Assembly (NCBI RefSeq): GCF_036898095.1 | Contig: NC_090743.1 | Span: 24,544,647-24,608,646, forward strand | Source of the DNA: Palaemon carinicauda | Lineage: Eukaryota; Arthropoda; Malacostraca; Decapoda; Palaemonidae | Direction of reading: 5' to 3' | DNA: 64,000 bases | Shown here: one piece after another, positions 52,801-63,540 of the stretch | Position numbering within the stretch: the stretch's first letter is position 1 | Layout of the letters: every line of letters starts with the position of its first letter | Position numbers and translations under genes: made by a program | Notes under the pieces: generated by a model | What the model was told of the DNA's origin: nothing | Seen by the model: only the letters and a program-made list of their open reading frames with translations | Database searches by the model: none

Positions 52801-53845
52801 CCGGGAGAACGTCTACGCATCTCCCCAGGAAGAGATTCCGGGGACGGGAGACTTAGCTGCCAGCCCACAGGGAGGAGACCAGCAAGAGTCTGAGCATGCC
52901 TTCTGGCAAGTCCTGAGCCTGATGAGACTACTCAACGGGTTCATGGACCCCGTGATCGCCCCCCGTGAAGGCAAGGACACGGTCCTGGATCAGGTGTACG
53001 GAACTCAGAATCCCCCCAAGGCCAGCGCTGCTTTGCCCTGGTCCCAGGGGCTGAAGAGTGCCAGAGCCAGGGCCAATGCTCAACTCGCGGTTCTCGCTTC
53101 CTCCAGTCGTTCCTCTGCCGGGAACAAACTCCTCCCACCTCGTCTCCAGCAGAGAAGGTATTTTGAGATCATGGAGTCTAGCCTCGCTCTTCCCCTCCAT
53201 CATTCGGTAGAAGAGCTCGCTAGGGGAGTTCCCCTTGAGAAGCTCTCCGCCCGGCAGGTGACATTCTCGGCGTCGGAGATCCTGAGCCATGAGAAGGTCG
53301 CGAAGTGCGCCATGCAGGCCACTTCGTGGCTGGATATCTGGCTAGGTTCTCTGGGCATCCTATTGCGCTCCGAGGATCTGTCTAAGGAGACCAATAGGAA
53401 GGCCCTGGAGACCTTCCTCCTCTCGGGCACTCGCTTCATCGAGTTCCTGGCACATCAGGTTACCAACCTTTGGGCCAACTCGGTGTTGAAGCATCGTGAT
53501 GCGGTGACCGAGAAGATCCACCCGAAGGTCCCCGCCGTGGATATCTGCAGGCTCAGGCAGGCTTGCCTCCTTTGGGGGAATCTGTTCGAGCCGCAGGACA
53601 TGAAACGCACAGCTGAGAGGTGGAGGAAGTTGAGCCAGGACTCCCTCCTCCAAAGGGCCCTTGCATCTTGGCCCTATAAGCCTACAGCTCCGCAGCAGCA
53701 GCCTCGCAAGACACCAAAGCAGGCACCGGCAGCTAAGAAAGTGGTGCCTAAGCCCCAGCCCTTTCCAGCCAAGGACAAGAGGGGCGGTAAGTTCTCCAGG
53801 GGAGGCAAAACTCTTAGAGGGAGCGGCCGTGGCCGCAAATGCTAG
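49852..53845 (+). pseudogene. Element E gag-like ORF, about 1330 codons, frameshifted
   Basis: The start is ATG 49852 (MRKCPGIAGRPCGTF). The cysteine cluster TLCPQCRGRRCDRENTCREW has lost the last Cys of the pattern seen in A (SEC). A frameshift near 50260-50280 moves reading to 50277-50945; a stop at 50943 and further shifts follow (51018-51629, 51783-52391). The last part, 52295-53845, is open: PIPFPPAGISDSVSVS, RRRGVDFVVTSPREKL, the helical block CAMQATSWLDIWLGSLGILL, FLLSGTRFIEFLAHQV, and the basic tail ending RGSGRGRKC. The middle is built of RQRSPA and SRSPARQRSAELVH units (51-bp period around 50990-51130). The assumed role is a nucleocapsid-like protein; cellular location is unknown. 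Confidence 0.82.
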
Positions 53846-53897
53846 GAGTGGCAGTCCCCCCGCGTGTGTACCTGTGGGGGGATGCCTTCGACGTTGA

Positions 53898-54926
53898 GTG
53901 CACAGGTGGCAGCAACAAGGGGCCGATGCTTGGACGGTCTCTGTGATCGGCCAAGGCTATCGCGTCCCATTCACGACATCTCAACCTCTCCTGACAGCGA
54001 ATCCAGTGTTGTTGAGCTCCTATGCCATTGGATCGGTAAAGGGGCTAGCCCTTCGGGCAAAAGTCGAGACCATGCTCAAGAAGGATGCTCTCCAGGAGGT
54101 CGTCGACGGCTCCCCAGGCTTCTTCAGTCGACTCTTTCTTGTAAAGAAGGCGTCTGGAGGCTGGAGACCTGTCATCGACCTCTCAGCTCTGAACAAGTTT
54201 GTCAAACAAACTCCGTTCAGCATGGAGACAGCGGACACGATCAGACTTGCAGTGAGACCGCAAGACTTCATGTGCACACTGGATCTAAAGGGCGCGTACT
54301 TCCAGATCCCAATCCATCCGTCTTCCAGGAAGTACTTGAGATTCAGCCTAGACAGCAAGGCCTACCAGTTCAAGGCGCTGTGCTTCGGTCTCTCCACAGC
54401 ACCTCAGGTGTTCACCAGAGTGTTCACCCTGATTTCATCTTGGGCGCACAGGAACGGCATCCGTCTCCTTCGTTATCTGGACGACTGGCTGATCCTAGCA
54501 GATTCGGAGTCGACCCTTCTTCGACACTGAGACAGGCTTCTGGGACTTTGCCAGGATCTGGGGATCTTTGTAAATCTCGAGAAGTCCTCTCTGCAGCCGT
54601 CCCAACAACTGGTTTATCTAGGCATGTTGTTAGACACCAATCTCCACAAAGCCTTTCCATCAGATGACAGGATAGCAAGGCTGAGGAGGGTGGCGGAACC
54701 TTTCCTCAGGCGAGAAGAGCTTTCCGCCCAATCGTGGTTGCGTCTCTTAGGTCACCTGTCCTCCCTGGCTCGTCTGGTTCCAAACGGCCGTCTCGGGATG
54801 AGATCCCTGCAGTGGCGGCTCAAGTCCCGGTGGAATCAAGGATCCGATTCCCCGGACTTACAGGTCCCGATAGGACCTTCGGAACAGGCGGACCTGCGGT
54901 GGTGGCTGGTCGACGAGAACCTGTGA
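53898..54926 (+). pseudogene. Element E reverse transcriptase with two stops
   Basis: The first frame, 53898-54530, has FLVKKASGGWRPVIDLSALN, motif A CTLDLKGAYFQIPIH with its Asp, LCFGLSTAPQVFTRV, and YLDDWLILADS, then a stop at 54528 in place of the Arg of HRDR (A reads QHRDR), a probable CGA to TGA transition. The frame continues 54531-54926 with VNLEKSSLQPSQQLVYLGML and ends in a second stop where A has NLRK. Thus all RT catalytic residues remain but two nonsense changes cut it. It begins about 50 bp after the end of gag, in a different frame. Confidence 0.92.
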
Positions 54927-55899
54927 AAGGGAGTAGATCTTCTTGTCCTTCCCCCCGGAGTTGACGCTGTTTTTGGGCACATTCTGAACCAGAGGACCTC
55001 AGGCCTTTGGTCAGAATCAGAAAAGTACCTGCACATCAACCTGCTAGAGATGAAGGCGGTCTTTCTGGCTCTTCAGCAGTTCCAACGAACCCTGGCGGGT
55101 CACTCCGTGGTGGTGATGAGCGACAACACCACGGTAGTGGCTTATATCAACAAGCAGGGAGGTACTTTTTCGCAGCAGCTATCCCATCTTGCAGTAGAGA
55201 TTCTGAGGTGGACCGAAGTCCACTCGATAACACTATCAGCTCGCTTCATTCCTGGCAAGAGGAATGTGCTTGCCGACAGTCTGAGCAGGGCTTCGCAGAT
55301 AGTCAGTGCCGAGTGGTCTTTGGATCCTCAGATAGCCAACAAAGTCTTGACTTTGTGGGGTTCCCCGACCGTGGATCTGTTCGTGACAGCCTTGAATTTC
55401 AAGCTGCCCCTGTACTGCTCCCCAGTCCCGGACCCCAAGGCACTCTGGCAAGATGCTTTTCAACAACGGTGGGACAACATCGACGTGTACGCCTTCCCAC
55501 CGTTCTGTCTGATGAGAAGGGTGCTCAACAGGACCAGACTATATATCGGTCAAATGTTCGATGACTCTGATAGCTCCGCTATGGCATCATGCGGAATGGT
55601 TCTCAGACCTTCTGCAGCTCCTGACGGAGCTCCCGAGAGAACTTCCCCCACGACACGAGCTACTCAGACAATCACACTGCAACATCTTCCACAAGGCCGT
55701 AGCCTCGCTTCGGCTTCACGCCTGGAGACTATCCAGCGTCTTCTCACGGAGAAAGGCTTTTCGCAACAGGTTGCGGAGAGGATGTCTCGGCACCTGCGAA
55801 AGTCCTCTGAGGGAGTCTACCAGGCGAAGTGGAGAGTCTTCTGTGGTTGGTGTCGTGGGAGGGGTATCTCTCCACTCGATGCCACTATTCCAGCAATAG
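54927..55899 (+). pseudogene. Element E RNase H and MT-like domains
   Basis: After the stop at 54924 the frame reads KGVDLLVLPP, then is missing about 18 bp that contain the first RNase H Asp (SDASKKGWG in F); GHILNQRTSGLWSESEKYLH follows. E in LLEMKAVFLAL, D in VVVMSDNTTVVAYI and FIPGKRNVLADSLSR are present from 55050. The MT-position domain follows (VDLFVTALNFKLPLYCS, DVYAFPPFCLMRR). A 4-bp insertion near 55545 (ACTATATATCGG against ACTATCGG in A) shifts out of the MT frame; its original end (LIAPLWHHAEWF...) is then read in 55561-55899. Confidence 0.85.
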
Positions 55900-56768
55900 C
55901 GGAGTTCCTTGTTTATTTGCGGGAGGAAATGCGCCTTTTGGTCTCAGCGGTGAAAGACTATCGCTCAGCCTTAAGCTTGGCTTTTAGGCTCAAAGGAGTG
56001 GACATTTCTTCCTCGCTGGAACACTCTCTACTCATACGTAGCTATGAGCTTACCTGCCCTCAGTCGGAAGTGAGACCTCCTCCTTGGAACGTGGCTCGGG
56101 TCCTCGGGGCTCTTAAGAGACCTCCCTTCGAACCATTACGCCAGGCCTCTGATCGCCACCTGTCTTGGAAGACGGCTTTCCTGCTCGATTTGGCCTCTGC
56201 CAAGCGAGGTAGTGAACTTCATGGTGTCTCGTACGACATCGCCCATTCAAGGGGATGGGGGGAGGTAACGTTCAGGTTCGTCCCTGAGTTTGTTGCCAAG
56301 ACTCAGAATCCTGGAGTGCCGGACCCACGATTCGACTCTTTCAGGATCGCGAGTCTCCGTTCCGTAACAAGTGACCCAGACCAGCTGCTACTATGTCCAG
56401 TGAGGAGTCTGAGGTATTACTTGAAGAGAACGGCTGCAGTTCGTCCTCAAGTGCGAGCATTGTTTGTTAGCACAGGCAGGACGAAGAGGAGGGTCACCAA
56501 GAATACCATCTCGGCTTGGATTCGAAGGGTTATTCATCACGCCTTGAATCCAGACCCTCCTCCGTCACGTCACCCTAGGGCACACGACGTCAGGGGCATT
56601 GCTACGTCCCTGGCCTTCAAGAGAAACTTCTCTGTGACGCAGGTGCTTCAAGCTGGGGTCTGGAAGCGTCAGACGGCCTTCATAGCCCACTACCTGCAGG
56701 ACGTAACCCACAGGAGCCTCGATACGTTTTCTATCGGCCCTGTGGTGGCTGCACAACAGCTGGTCTAA
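55580..56768 (+). CDS. Element E tyrosine recombinase, catalytically complete
   Basis: This phage-integrase-family recombinase would join the circular DNA intermediate of the element to a target. It lies in an open frame 55050-56768 whose 5' part is RNase H/MT, fused by the 4-bp insertion; in A the two are in different overlapping frames, so the fusion is probably an accident. Counting in the 572-residue frame: core-binding part at about 245-340 (GVYQAKWRVFCGWC), Arg I at 386 (SAKRGSELHG), His-x-x-Arg at 512-515 (HDVRGIATSL), Trp at 538 (GVWKRQTAF), nucleophile Tyr at 548 (AHYLQDV), ending SIGPVVAAQQLV. The R, HxxR and Y set is complete. It stands 3' of RT, as in DIRS, and is followed by about 450 bp to the internal complementary region. 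Confidence 0.9.
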
Positions 56769-57221
56769 CCTCAGGCTCCTTTATGGACAAGTAGCAGTAG
56801 GTTGAGGGTGTTGTTACCCGGTTTTAGTCTGCGTGAATGAAAGAGTATGTCTGACCCTTACTACTTTCTTCATTCTCCCCTCTCTTGGGGAAGCAGCATC
56901 CTGGTCTCCGCATAGCTGACCTCAACCTCTGCAGGTAACCCATGCTTCCTTGTGCTCCTACTATCAAGTTTAATACTGTCGCGTCCCCCATACCCTGACG
57001 AGGTGGTATTGGGAACATCCGATGCTGGATTCCTATCTAAAGGTCTCAAGGTCAACTTCATAGGACGAGTCACGCTCTTTCCTCCACACACAACTTATGT
57101 AGGCCACACGTTCCTTGCGAAGCAGGGAACTTGTGAGGTGCAGGGGCACCTTTTTTCAAGTGCTACTCACTGGGAGGCGGAGCCCCCGGGTAAAGCCGAA
57201 GTCAGTAAGGGGTAAGTCACC

Positions 57222-57802
57222 CAATGTAAATAGCGTGGTTTGTATTTCGGTTACGGAACAAATATCTCCTTGGAGGTATAATATGATGCCCTGAAAATGG
57301 GAGACGTCTCTTTGTCGTCTCCGTATTGGTCACACTCGGTTGACACGAGTTTCTGCTGAAGGGCCAACACCAACCGTATTGTGACGACTGTTTAGTACCT
57401 CTAACAGTGAGGCATTTGTTGACCGAATGCCCCAATTATAACAACTTAAGGAATAGATATTTATTTGAGGCTCGAGGTGAGGGTGGCAGGTTCATCCTTG
57501 CCAAGATTCTTGGAAATGATGTGTCCTATGCAAGTGGCATTTTTAGATTTATTTCAGAAGCAGATCTTCTGAAAACTAATTAACTTTTATGACATTCAAC
57601 TTTTATGATTTTAATTGAATACTCTTTTATTTTTTATTTTTTTTTTTTATTTTTGTATACATAAATTCAATGTTACCGGCGTCAATGACCTTAGATGTCA
57701 GGATGCCTGAAAACTTTAAATCAATCAATCAATTACGGAACAAATTACAAATTCGGAGATAATTTGTATATTTCCTAACCATACAAACCTTAGCTATTTA
57801 CA
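57222..57802. repeat. Element E internal complementary region, split by a LINE
   Basis: 57222-57263 is the complement of the 5' outer end (AAATAGCGTGGTTTGTATTT, CGGTTACGGAAC). 57746-57802 is the complement of the 3' outer end (ACAAATTCGGAGATAATTTG, CCATACAAACCTTAGC). Without the insert they join as GGTTACGGAACAAATTACAA, the complement of a head-to-tail circle junction. Confidence 0.9.
57251..57745 (+). mobile_element. 5'-truncated LINE (I/Jockey-like) with 13-bp target duplication
   Basis: The insert 57264-57732 is bounded by TTACGGAACAAAT at 57251-57263 and 57733-57745, a perfect 13-bp target-site duplication. The plus strand encodes the end of ORF2: RLRIGHTRLT (RNase H C-terminal motif of I/Jockey-type LINEs), then after a small frameshift EFLLKGQHQPYCDDC, PLTVRHLLTECPNYN (C-x2-C-x8-H-x4-C zinc motif), ending with TAA at 57581. 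An AT-rich 3' untranslated region ends in a TCAA tail (AAATCAATCAATCAA) in place of poly-A. The same 3' end occurs at 48615-48668. Confidence 0.9.
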
Positions 57803-57849
57803 CATATTTGCCCGCCAGCCCTGTCCCCCAAGTCAAGTCCTACCTCTAA

Positions 57850-58055
57850 GTGAAGTGAAGCAAATCACCAGTGTGGGGGGGGGGGGAGGGGTAGCAAGCT
57901 ACCCCTTCCCCTACGCCCCCGCTAACTAGCGGGGGGGTAGTTAACTCTCGTTAAAAACTATTGGCTCGTCATTTCAGCTACGCCGAAAGTAAACCCAATG
58001 TAAATAGCTAAGGTTTGTATGGTTAGGAAAAATACAAATTATCTCTGAATTTGTC
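57850..58055. repeat. Element E 3' terminal repeat
   Basis: Inverse of the 5' repeat at 49576-49735, including both hairpins, with an outer end AAGGTTTGTATGGTTAGGAA to GAATTTGTC that is absent from the 5' end. Confidence 0.93.
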
Positions 58056-58060
58056 ATTTT

Positions 58061-58425
58061 GTTCCGTAACTGACATACAAACCACGCTATTTAATAGGGG
58101 TTATTCAGCATTATGAAGCTTCATCTGTGGTGGATAACGGGGGAGGGTGGGCTGTGGCACCCTAGCAGTACCAGCTGAACTCGGTTGAGTACCTTGTCAG
58201 GCTGGGAGGAACGTAGAGAGTAGAGGTCCCCTTTTTGTTTTTGTTTCATTTGTTGATGAAACAAATGTATATGTATGTATGTATTACTTTCGGTGTAGCT
58301 TAAATGACGAGCCATTAGAATTTTAACGAGGGTTTACTACCCCACCGCTAGTTAGCGGGTTTTAGGGAGGGTAGCCTGCTACCCCCTCACACACACCTGT
58401 GCTCGAGCTCACTTTACTCTCGGCT
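58061..58425. repeat. Element F 5' terminal repeat, interrupted
   Basis: 58061-58099 and 58285-58425 together match the 5' repeats of D and C (CGCTATTTAATAGGGG, then TATTACTTTCGG, CGCTAGTTAGCGGG, GGGTAGCCTGCTACCC). Confidence 0.9.
58100..58284 (-). mobile_element. Short dispersed repeat (SINE/LINE tail-like) inserted in F
   Basis: About 185 bp interrupting the terminal repeat: GGCACCCTAGCAGTACCAGC, GCTGGGAGGAACGTAGAGAG, GGTCCCCTTTTTG and a terminal TATGTATGTATG tail. I recall this text as a frequent interspersed repeat in decapod DNA; its class is not certain. The duplicated target is at most a few bases (TATT). The tail lies on the right, so the true orientation may be plus. Confidence 0.6.
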
Positions 58426-58482
58426 CGGGTGGTAGTTGGACGTGTCCGCTCACACCCTCGCCTCTCTGACAGCCATTAATGC

Positions 58483-58504
58483 ATTTTTGCTTCCTCTTCT
58501 ACAG
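58483..58504 (+). promoter_or_regulatory. Splice-acceptor-like tract before element F gag
   Basis: TTTTTGCTTCCTCTTCTACAG ends about 30 bp before the gag ATG at 58534, in the same place as in A and E. Confidence 0.4.
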
Positions 58505-59668
58505 GTGTATTTGTGAAGTTTGCCTCTGCTCTCATGCGCAAGTGTCCTGGATTACCCGACCGCCCTTGTGGTACGTTTATGTCGGCGGTCGAGACAGACC
58601 TTCACACCCTTTGTCCTTATTGTGGGGGCCAGCGGTGTGATAGAACTAATAAGTGTGGTGAGTGTAGGGAGTGGTCTACCTCCCAGTGGGAGGGGTTTTC
58701 TCGCCGACGGAAGAAGTCCAAGCGGGATATTTCTTCTTCGAAGGTTTCTTTGAAAGGAGAAATTCCCAAGGAGCCTTGTTCCGTTGCCCAAACCTCCTCC
58801 GAAGCTCCCGCTCGATCGGTTTCTTCCGAGAGAGCGTCGAGGGGTAGCGTAGGCCATAGTTCTGTTTCCCGACCTCGGGGTTCGGGAGAGGGAGTTGCCT
58901 CCCATAGCGAGGCAGCTCCCCCTCCTCCCCTGGGGGAGGATTTAAATATTAATGTAAGCAATAATGATTTGTTTCAGCTTTGGTCTTCCTTGGGGCTCGA
59001 GGGTTTGCCCTCCAAGGAAGCCTTGTTTGACATGATCCGGTTGGGTGCCGCTGTCAAACAATCGCTGACTTTGGCAGAGGTTGATCCTCTGTCTATCGTC
59101 GACGTTGTGGTGGCAGAGGCTTCCGATGCGGTATCTCCGACCTCTGCAACTGATCAACCTGCTGTAGGTGAAGGCTTAGTTTCTCCCTCTGCTCAACCTT
59201 CGAGGGAGGAACTAAGTCGAACAGTCTCTCCTGCCAGTGATTCTCCCCCTTGGGGGAGTTCACTCACAGAGACTCCTCTTTGAAGGACAACTGACGGTCA
59301 GCTCGCTGACCCAACGGCACCTAGAGGGCGCATTCGGCGTAAAGCTCGCCTTCCTCTTCGCCGGAGAGGCCTTCCTTCACCTCACAAGGGTGTGAGGAGG
59401 CGCCTCTTCGGTTCATCATCATTGCCGCAGTCCGCCGCAGAGGAGCCTCGTCATCGATCCCCGACTGTTCCGGCTACAACCCTGGACCTCTCTGCGGTTC
59501 ATTCGCGATCTCCTTCGGTAGAAGGTCGTCCTTACAAAGGACTCGTTGACCTTCCACCTGTTAGACCTGCTAACCTGCCGTCGCCGTTCCTGGCTGCTGA
59601 TGCGCTGTGGGTGCCCACCCATCCTGTTGTTGTAAGACAGGCAACGGTCCCTTCGAGGCATCAAGGGC

Positions 59669-61090
59669 GTATGCGCAAATTGGCGCATACGTCCCTTACG
59701 CGTCAGCGCTCACCTGCGTGCCAGCGTTCACCTGTGCGCCAGCGCTCTTATGCTGCTGACGATCCTGACAAAGCGCGTCGGCGCTCACCTGCACGCCAGC
59801 ACTCATTGTTGGCTGACATTCCTGGTAAAGTGCGCCAGCGCTCTCCTGCACGTCAGCGCTCACCTGCGCGCCAGTGCTCACATGCACGCCAGCGCGCCAC
59901 TGCGCGACTTCAACCTTCTGTGCGCCATGCACGCCATCGTTCTCCTGTGCGCCAGCGCTCGCCAACGCCCCACAGCTCTCCTGCGCGCCCACGATCTTCC
60001 GATCTGGGCGCAGTAGAGAAGTTGAATACTTACCCTGCTCGTCAGCGGTCGGCAGCGCGCCGTCGTTCTTCACCTGCGCGCCAGCACGCATTTGCGTGCA
60101 GTCACCCCCTCCCACCCACGCCTATCTCCCCAGCCTGATGTGTGAACACATGCGCGCGAGAGATGTCTCTCCTGCGCGCGCTCGCCCAACGGTATCATCG
60201 CCCGCACGCGCTCTTCATCCTGTGCGCCCACGTGCGCGCAATCTACCTTCTGCGCACCCTCTGCTGTCTCCGGCACGCGCTCCTACGCGCCATCGCGCGT
60301 GAATCTGGGTATTCCCCATCGCGCGAGCGCCAGCGCAACCCCAGAGCGATCGCCAATACCATCCCACGTGCAACGTTGCAGGACAACGCGCGGCAGGGTC
60401 GCCAAGGGCTTATGCGCAAATTGGCGCATACGTCCCTTACGCGCCTGCGCGCCAGCGCTCTTATGCTGCCGACGGTCCTGACAAAGCGTGTCAGCGCTCA
60501 CCTGCGCGCCAGCACTCAATCGTTGGCTGACATTCCTGCTAAAGTGCGCCAGCGCTCTCCTGCGTGTCAGCGCTCGCCTGCGCGCCAGTGCTACATGCAC
60601 GCCAGCGCTCCACTGCGCGCCTTCAACCTTCTGCGCGCCATGCACACCATCGTTCTCCTATACGCCAACGCGATAGAGCTCTCCTGCGCGCCCACGATCT
60701 TCCGATCTGGGCGCAGTAGAGAAGTTGAATACTTACCCTGCTCGTCAGCGCTCGGCAGCGCGCCGTCGTTCTTCACCTGCGCACCATCTCTCACCAGCAT
60801 GCATACGCGCGCAGTCACCCCCTCCCGCCCATGCCCATCTCCCCAGCCTGTGTACACACATGCGCGCCTGCGCGCGAGATGTCTCTCCTGCGCACGCGCG
60901 CCCAACGGTATCATCGACCGCACGGGCTCTTCATCCTGTGCGCCCGCGAGCGCGCAATCTACCTTCTGCACACCCTCTGCTGTCTCCGGCACGCGCTCCT
61001 ACGCGCCATCGCTCGCGAATCTGGGTATTCCCCATCGCGCGAGCGCCAGCGCTCCCCAGAGCGATCGCCAATACCATCCCACGTGCAACG
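59669..61090. repeat. Tandem duplication of about 0.72-0.74 kb in element F gag
   Basis: ATGCGCAAATTGGCGCATAC occurs at 59671 and 60412 (offset 741), and ACGTGCAACGYTGCAGGACA at 60366 and 61081 (offset 715). Sequence between runs in the same order with small indels, for example CGATCTTCCGATCTGGGCGC in both copies. Confidence 0.9.
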
Positions 61091-61535
61091 CTGCAGGACA
61101 ACGCGTGGCATGGTCGCCATCGCCACCCCCCCCTGCAAGCGTAGAACAGTGCACTTGCCGGCAGGGGGGAAGGTTCCAGAAAGGTCCAGGGACACTTCTT
61201 CTCCATCAACATCTTCTTTTCAGACGAACCCCCCTTTGGTAACTTCTCCCAGGGATCGGTCGATCCCTTTCCCTCCAGAGGGAGTATCTGACAGCGCAGC
61301 CGCCAGCCAGCAACGCTGTAGGACAACGAGCGGCAGGGTCGCCATCGTCACATCCCCCCCCCAGGCGCAGAACAGTGCACTCGCCGGCAGGGGGAAAGGT
61401 TCCAGAAAGGTCCAGGGACATTTCTTCTCCATCATCATCATCTTTTCAGACGAGCCCCCGTTTGGTAACTCCTCCCAGGGATCGGTCGATCCCTTTCCCT
61501 CCAGAGGGAGTATCTGACAGCGCAGCCGTCAGCCA
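61091..61535. repeat. 225-bp tandem duplication in element F gag
   Basis: CTGCAGGACAACGCG at 61091 and CTGTAGGACAACGAG at 61316, each followed by GGTTCCAGAAAGGTCCAGGG, CAGGGATCGGTCGATCCC and GGGAGTATCTGACAGCGCAG. Confidence 0.92.
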
Positions 61536-62579
61536 GCAGCCTTGGTTTGGGACATTGGGCAGAGCGGTCGTGCAGGCGTTTAAGCCTGTTCTCTCTGGCC
61601 TGGGCCACAAATCCTTGGCAGCTTCTACTCCCCTGAAGAGGAAAAGAGGATTTTCTAAAGTGGTAACTTCTCCGAGGGCAAAGCTGACTCCTTGTAAGTC
61701 TTTGAGCCAGGCCTCTCCGAGCTTGCCTCCTCCAGCCGTTCCAGCGCCGGCAACAAGCTCCTTCCACCTCCTCGTGTACAACAGAGGAGGTACTTCGACA
61801 TCGTAGAGAAGACTTGTTTGGCTCTTCCTCTTCACCATTCATTGGAAGAGCTTACCAAGGGAGTCCTTCTTGCGAGAGACTCCACCCGGCAGGTCTCATT
61901 CTCGGCGATTGAGATCCTTAGCCTGGAGGAGGTGTCGAAGTGTGCCATGCAGGCCACTTCGTGGCTGGACATCTGGCTAGGGACCTTAGGTATCCTGATA
62001 CGTTCAGAGGATTTATCCAAAGAACGTACCAGGAAGGCAATGGAGACCTTTTTACTCTCGGGCACTTGCACGATCGAGTTTCTAGCCCACCAAGTCTCGA
62101 ACTTGTGGGCTAACACCATCTTGAAACGTCGAGATGCGGTGTCTGAGAGATTCCATCAAAAGGTCCCCAACACCGAGATCAGCAGGCTCAGACATTCTTC
62201 CATGATGGGGACGAACTTGTTTTGAGCCTAGGGACGAGGAGCAGGCCACTAAGAGGTGGAGGAAGTCGAACTAAGACTCCCTCCGACATAGGACTCTGAC
62301 ATCTAAGCCCTATAAACCTCCAGCACCCCAGCAGCCACGCTCTACCAAGACCACGAAACCGGCAGCGGCAAGGACAAGAAAGGCAAGAAGTCCTCCAGGT
62401 GAGGGAAGAATCCTAGAGGGAGCGTCCGAGGCTGCAAACGCTAGGAGTGGCAGTCCCCCTGCATGTCCACCAGTGGGGGGTGCCTACAAAGTTGCGCAAA
62501 CCGGTGGCAGTAACTCGGGGCTGATACCTGGACGATTTCCGTAATCAGTCAGGGATATCACGTCCCGTTCACAACATCT

Positions 62580-63500
62580 CTACCTCCCCTGACAGCGAAT
62601 CCAGTGTCATTGAGCTCCCTTGCCATGGGATCAGCAAGGGGGCAAGCCCTTCGGGCAGAAGTCCATACCATGTTGAAGAGGGGCGCTCTCCAAGAGGTCC
62701 TCGATGGGTCTCCAGGCTTCTTCAGTCGACTCTTTCTTGTAAAGAAGGCGTCTGGAGGCTGGAGACCAGTCATCGACCTCTCAGCTCTGAACAAGTTTGT
62801 CAAGCAAACCCGGTTCAGCATGGAGACCGCAGACACGGTCAGACTTGCACTGAGACCGCAAGACTTTGTGCACGCTGGATCTGAAGGAAGCGTACTGTAC
62901 TTCCAGATCTCAGCCCATCCGTCTTCAAGGAAGTACTTAAGATTCAGTCTAGACAACAAGGTTTACCAGTTCAAGGTGCTGTGTTTCGGTCTCTCCACAG
63001 CACCACAGGTTTTCACCAGAGTGTTCACCTTGATATCGTCGTGGGCACACAGGATCGGCATCCGTCTCCTCCGTTAACTGTACGACTGGCTGATCCTAGC
63101 AGACTCGGAGTCATCCCTTCTTCAACACAGAGACAAACTTCTGGGACTTTGCCAAGATCTGGGGATCATGGTAAATCTTGAGAAGTCTTCTCTGCTTCCC
63201 ACTCAAAGACTGGTATATCTAGGCATGATAATAGACCCCAATCTCCACAAAGCCTTCCCATCAGACGACAGGATAGCAAGGCTGAGGAGGGTCGCATGCC
63301 CTTTCCTCAGACGGGAAGAACTTCCAGTCCAATCGTGGTTACGTCTCCTCGGTCACCTCTCATCTTTGGCTCGTCTAGTTCCTAATGGTCGCCTCAGGAT
63401 GAGATCTCTCCAGTGGCGACTCAAGTCCCGGTGGAATCAGGGTTACGATTCCCCGGACGTCATGATCCCTATGGGTCCTGCGGAACGGACGGACCTCCAG
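62580..63500 (+). pseudogene. Element F reverse transcriptase, catalytic boxes destroyed
   Basis: Frame 62604-63077 has FLVKKASGGWRPVIDLSALN intact. Motif A is scrambled by indels (HAGSEGSVLYFQISAH against TLDLKDAYFQIPIH). LCFGLSTAPQVFTRV is kept. The YLDD box reads stop-Leu-Tyr-Asp (CGT TAA CTG TAC GAC TGG) at about 63074-63088, so both the Tyr codon and the first Asp are lost. The remainder continues in 63168-63540 (VNLEKSSLLPTQRLVYLG). Confidence 0.9.
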
Positions 63501-63540
63501 TGGTGGGTGACAGACGAGAACCTACGAAGAGGAGTGGAAC

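Larger units (their letters stand above)
49551..58055 (+). mobile_element. DIRS-like element E (about 8.0 kb plus a LINE insertion)
   Basis: E begins at GTTCCGTAACC (49551) and ends at GAATTTGTC (58055). It has complete terminal repeats, an internal complementary region split by a LINE, and the order gag, RT, RNase H, MT, YR on the plus strand. Its proteins are close to those of A. It carries two CGA to TGA-type stops and at least two gag frameshifts, but its recombinase is intact. Element F follows 5 bp later in the same orientation. Confidence 0.95.
58534..62450 (+). pseudogene. Element F gag-like ORF, broken and internally duplicated
   Basis: From ATG 58534 it reads MRKCPGLPDRPCGTF, then the full cysteine cluster LCPYCGGQRCDRTNKCGEC and SQWEGFSRRRKKSKRD. 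The first frame stops at 59281 where relatives read LRRT. Reading continues at 59392-60138 with RQRSPACQRSPV-type repeats. Two tandem duplications (about 715-740 bp from 59670, and 225 bp from 61091) enlarge the middle. The conserved block is open at 61818-62225 (KCAMQATSWLDIWLGTLGIL, FLLSGTCTIEFLAHQV) and stops at 62223. The basic tail near 62330-62440 is out of frame. Confidence 0.8.

Noticed and set aside
49551..58055. Endogenous virus or LTR retrotransposon
   Set aside because: There are no direct LTRs, protease, DDE integrase or envelope; the inverted split repeats, ICR and tyrosine recombinase identify a DIRS-like element.
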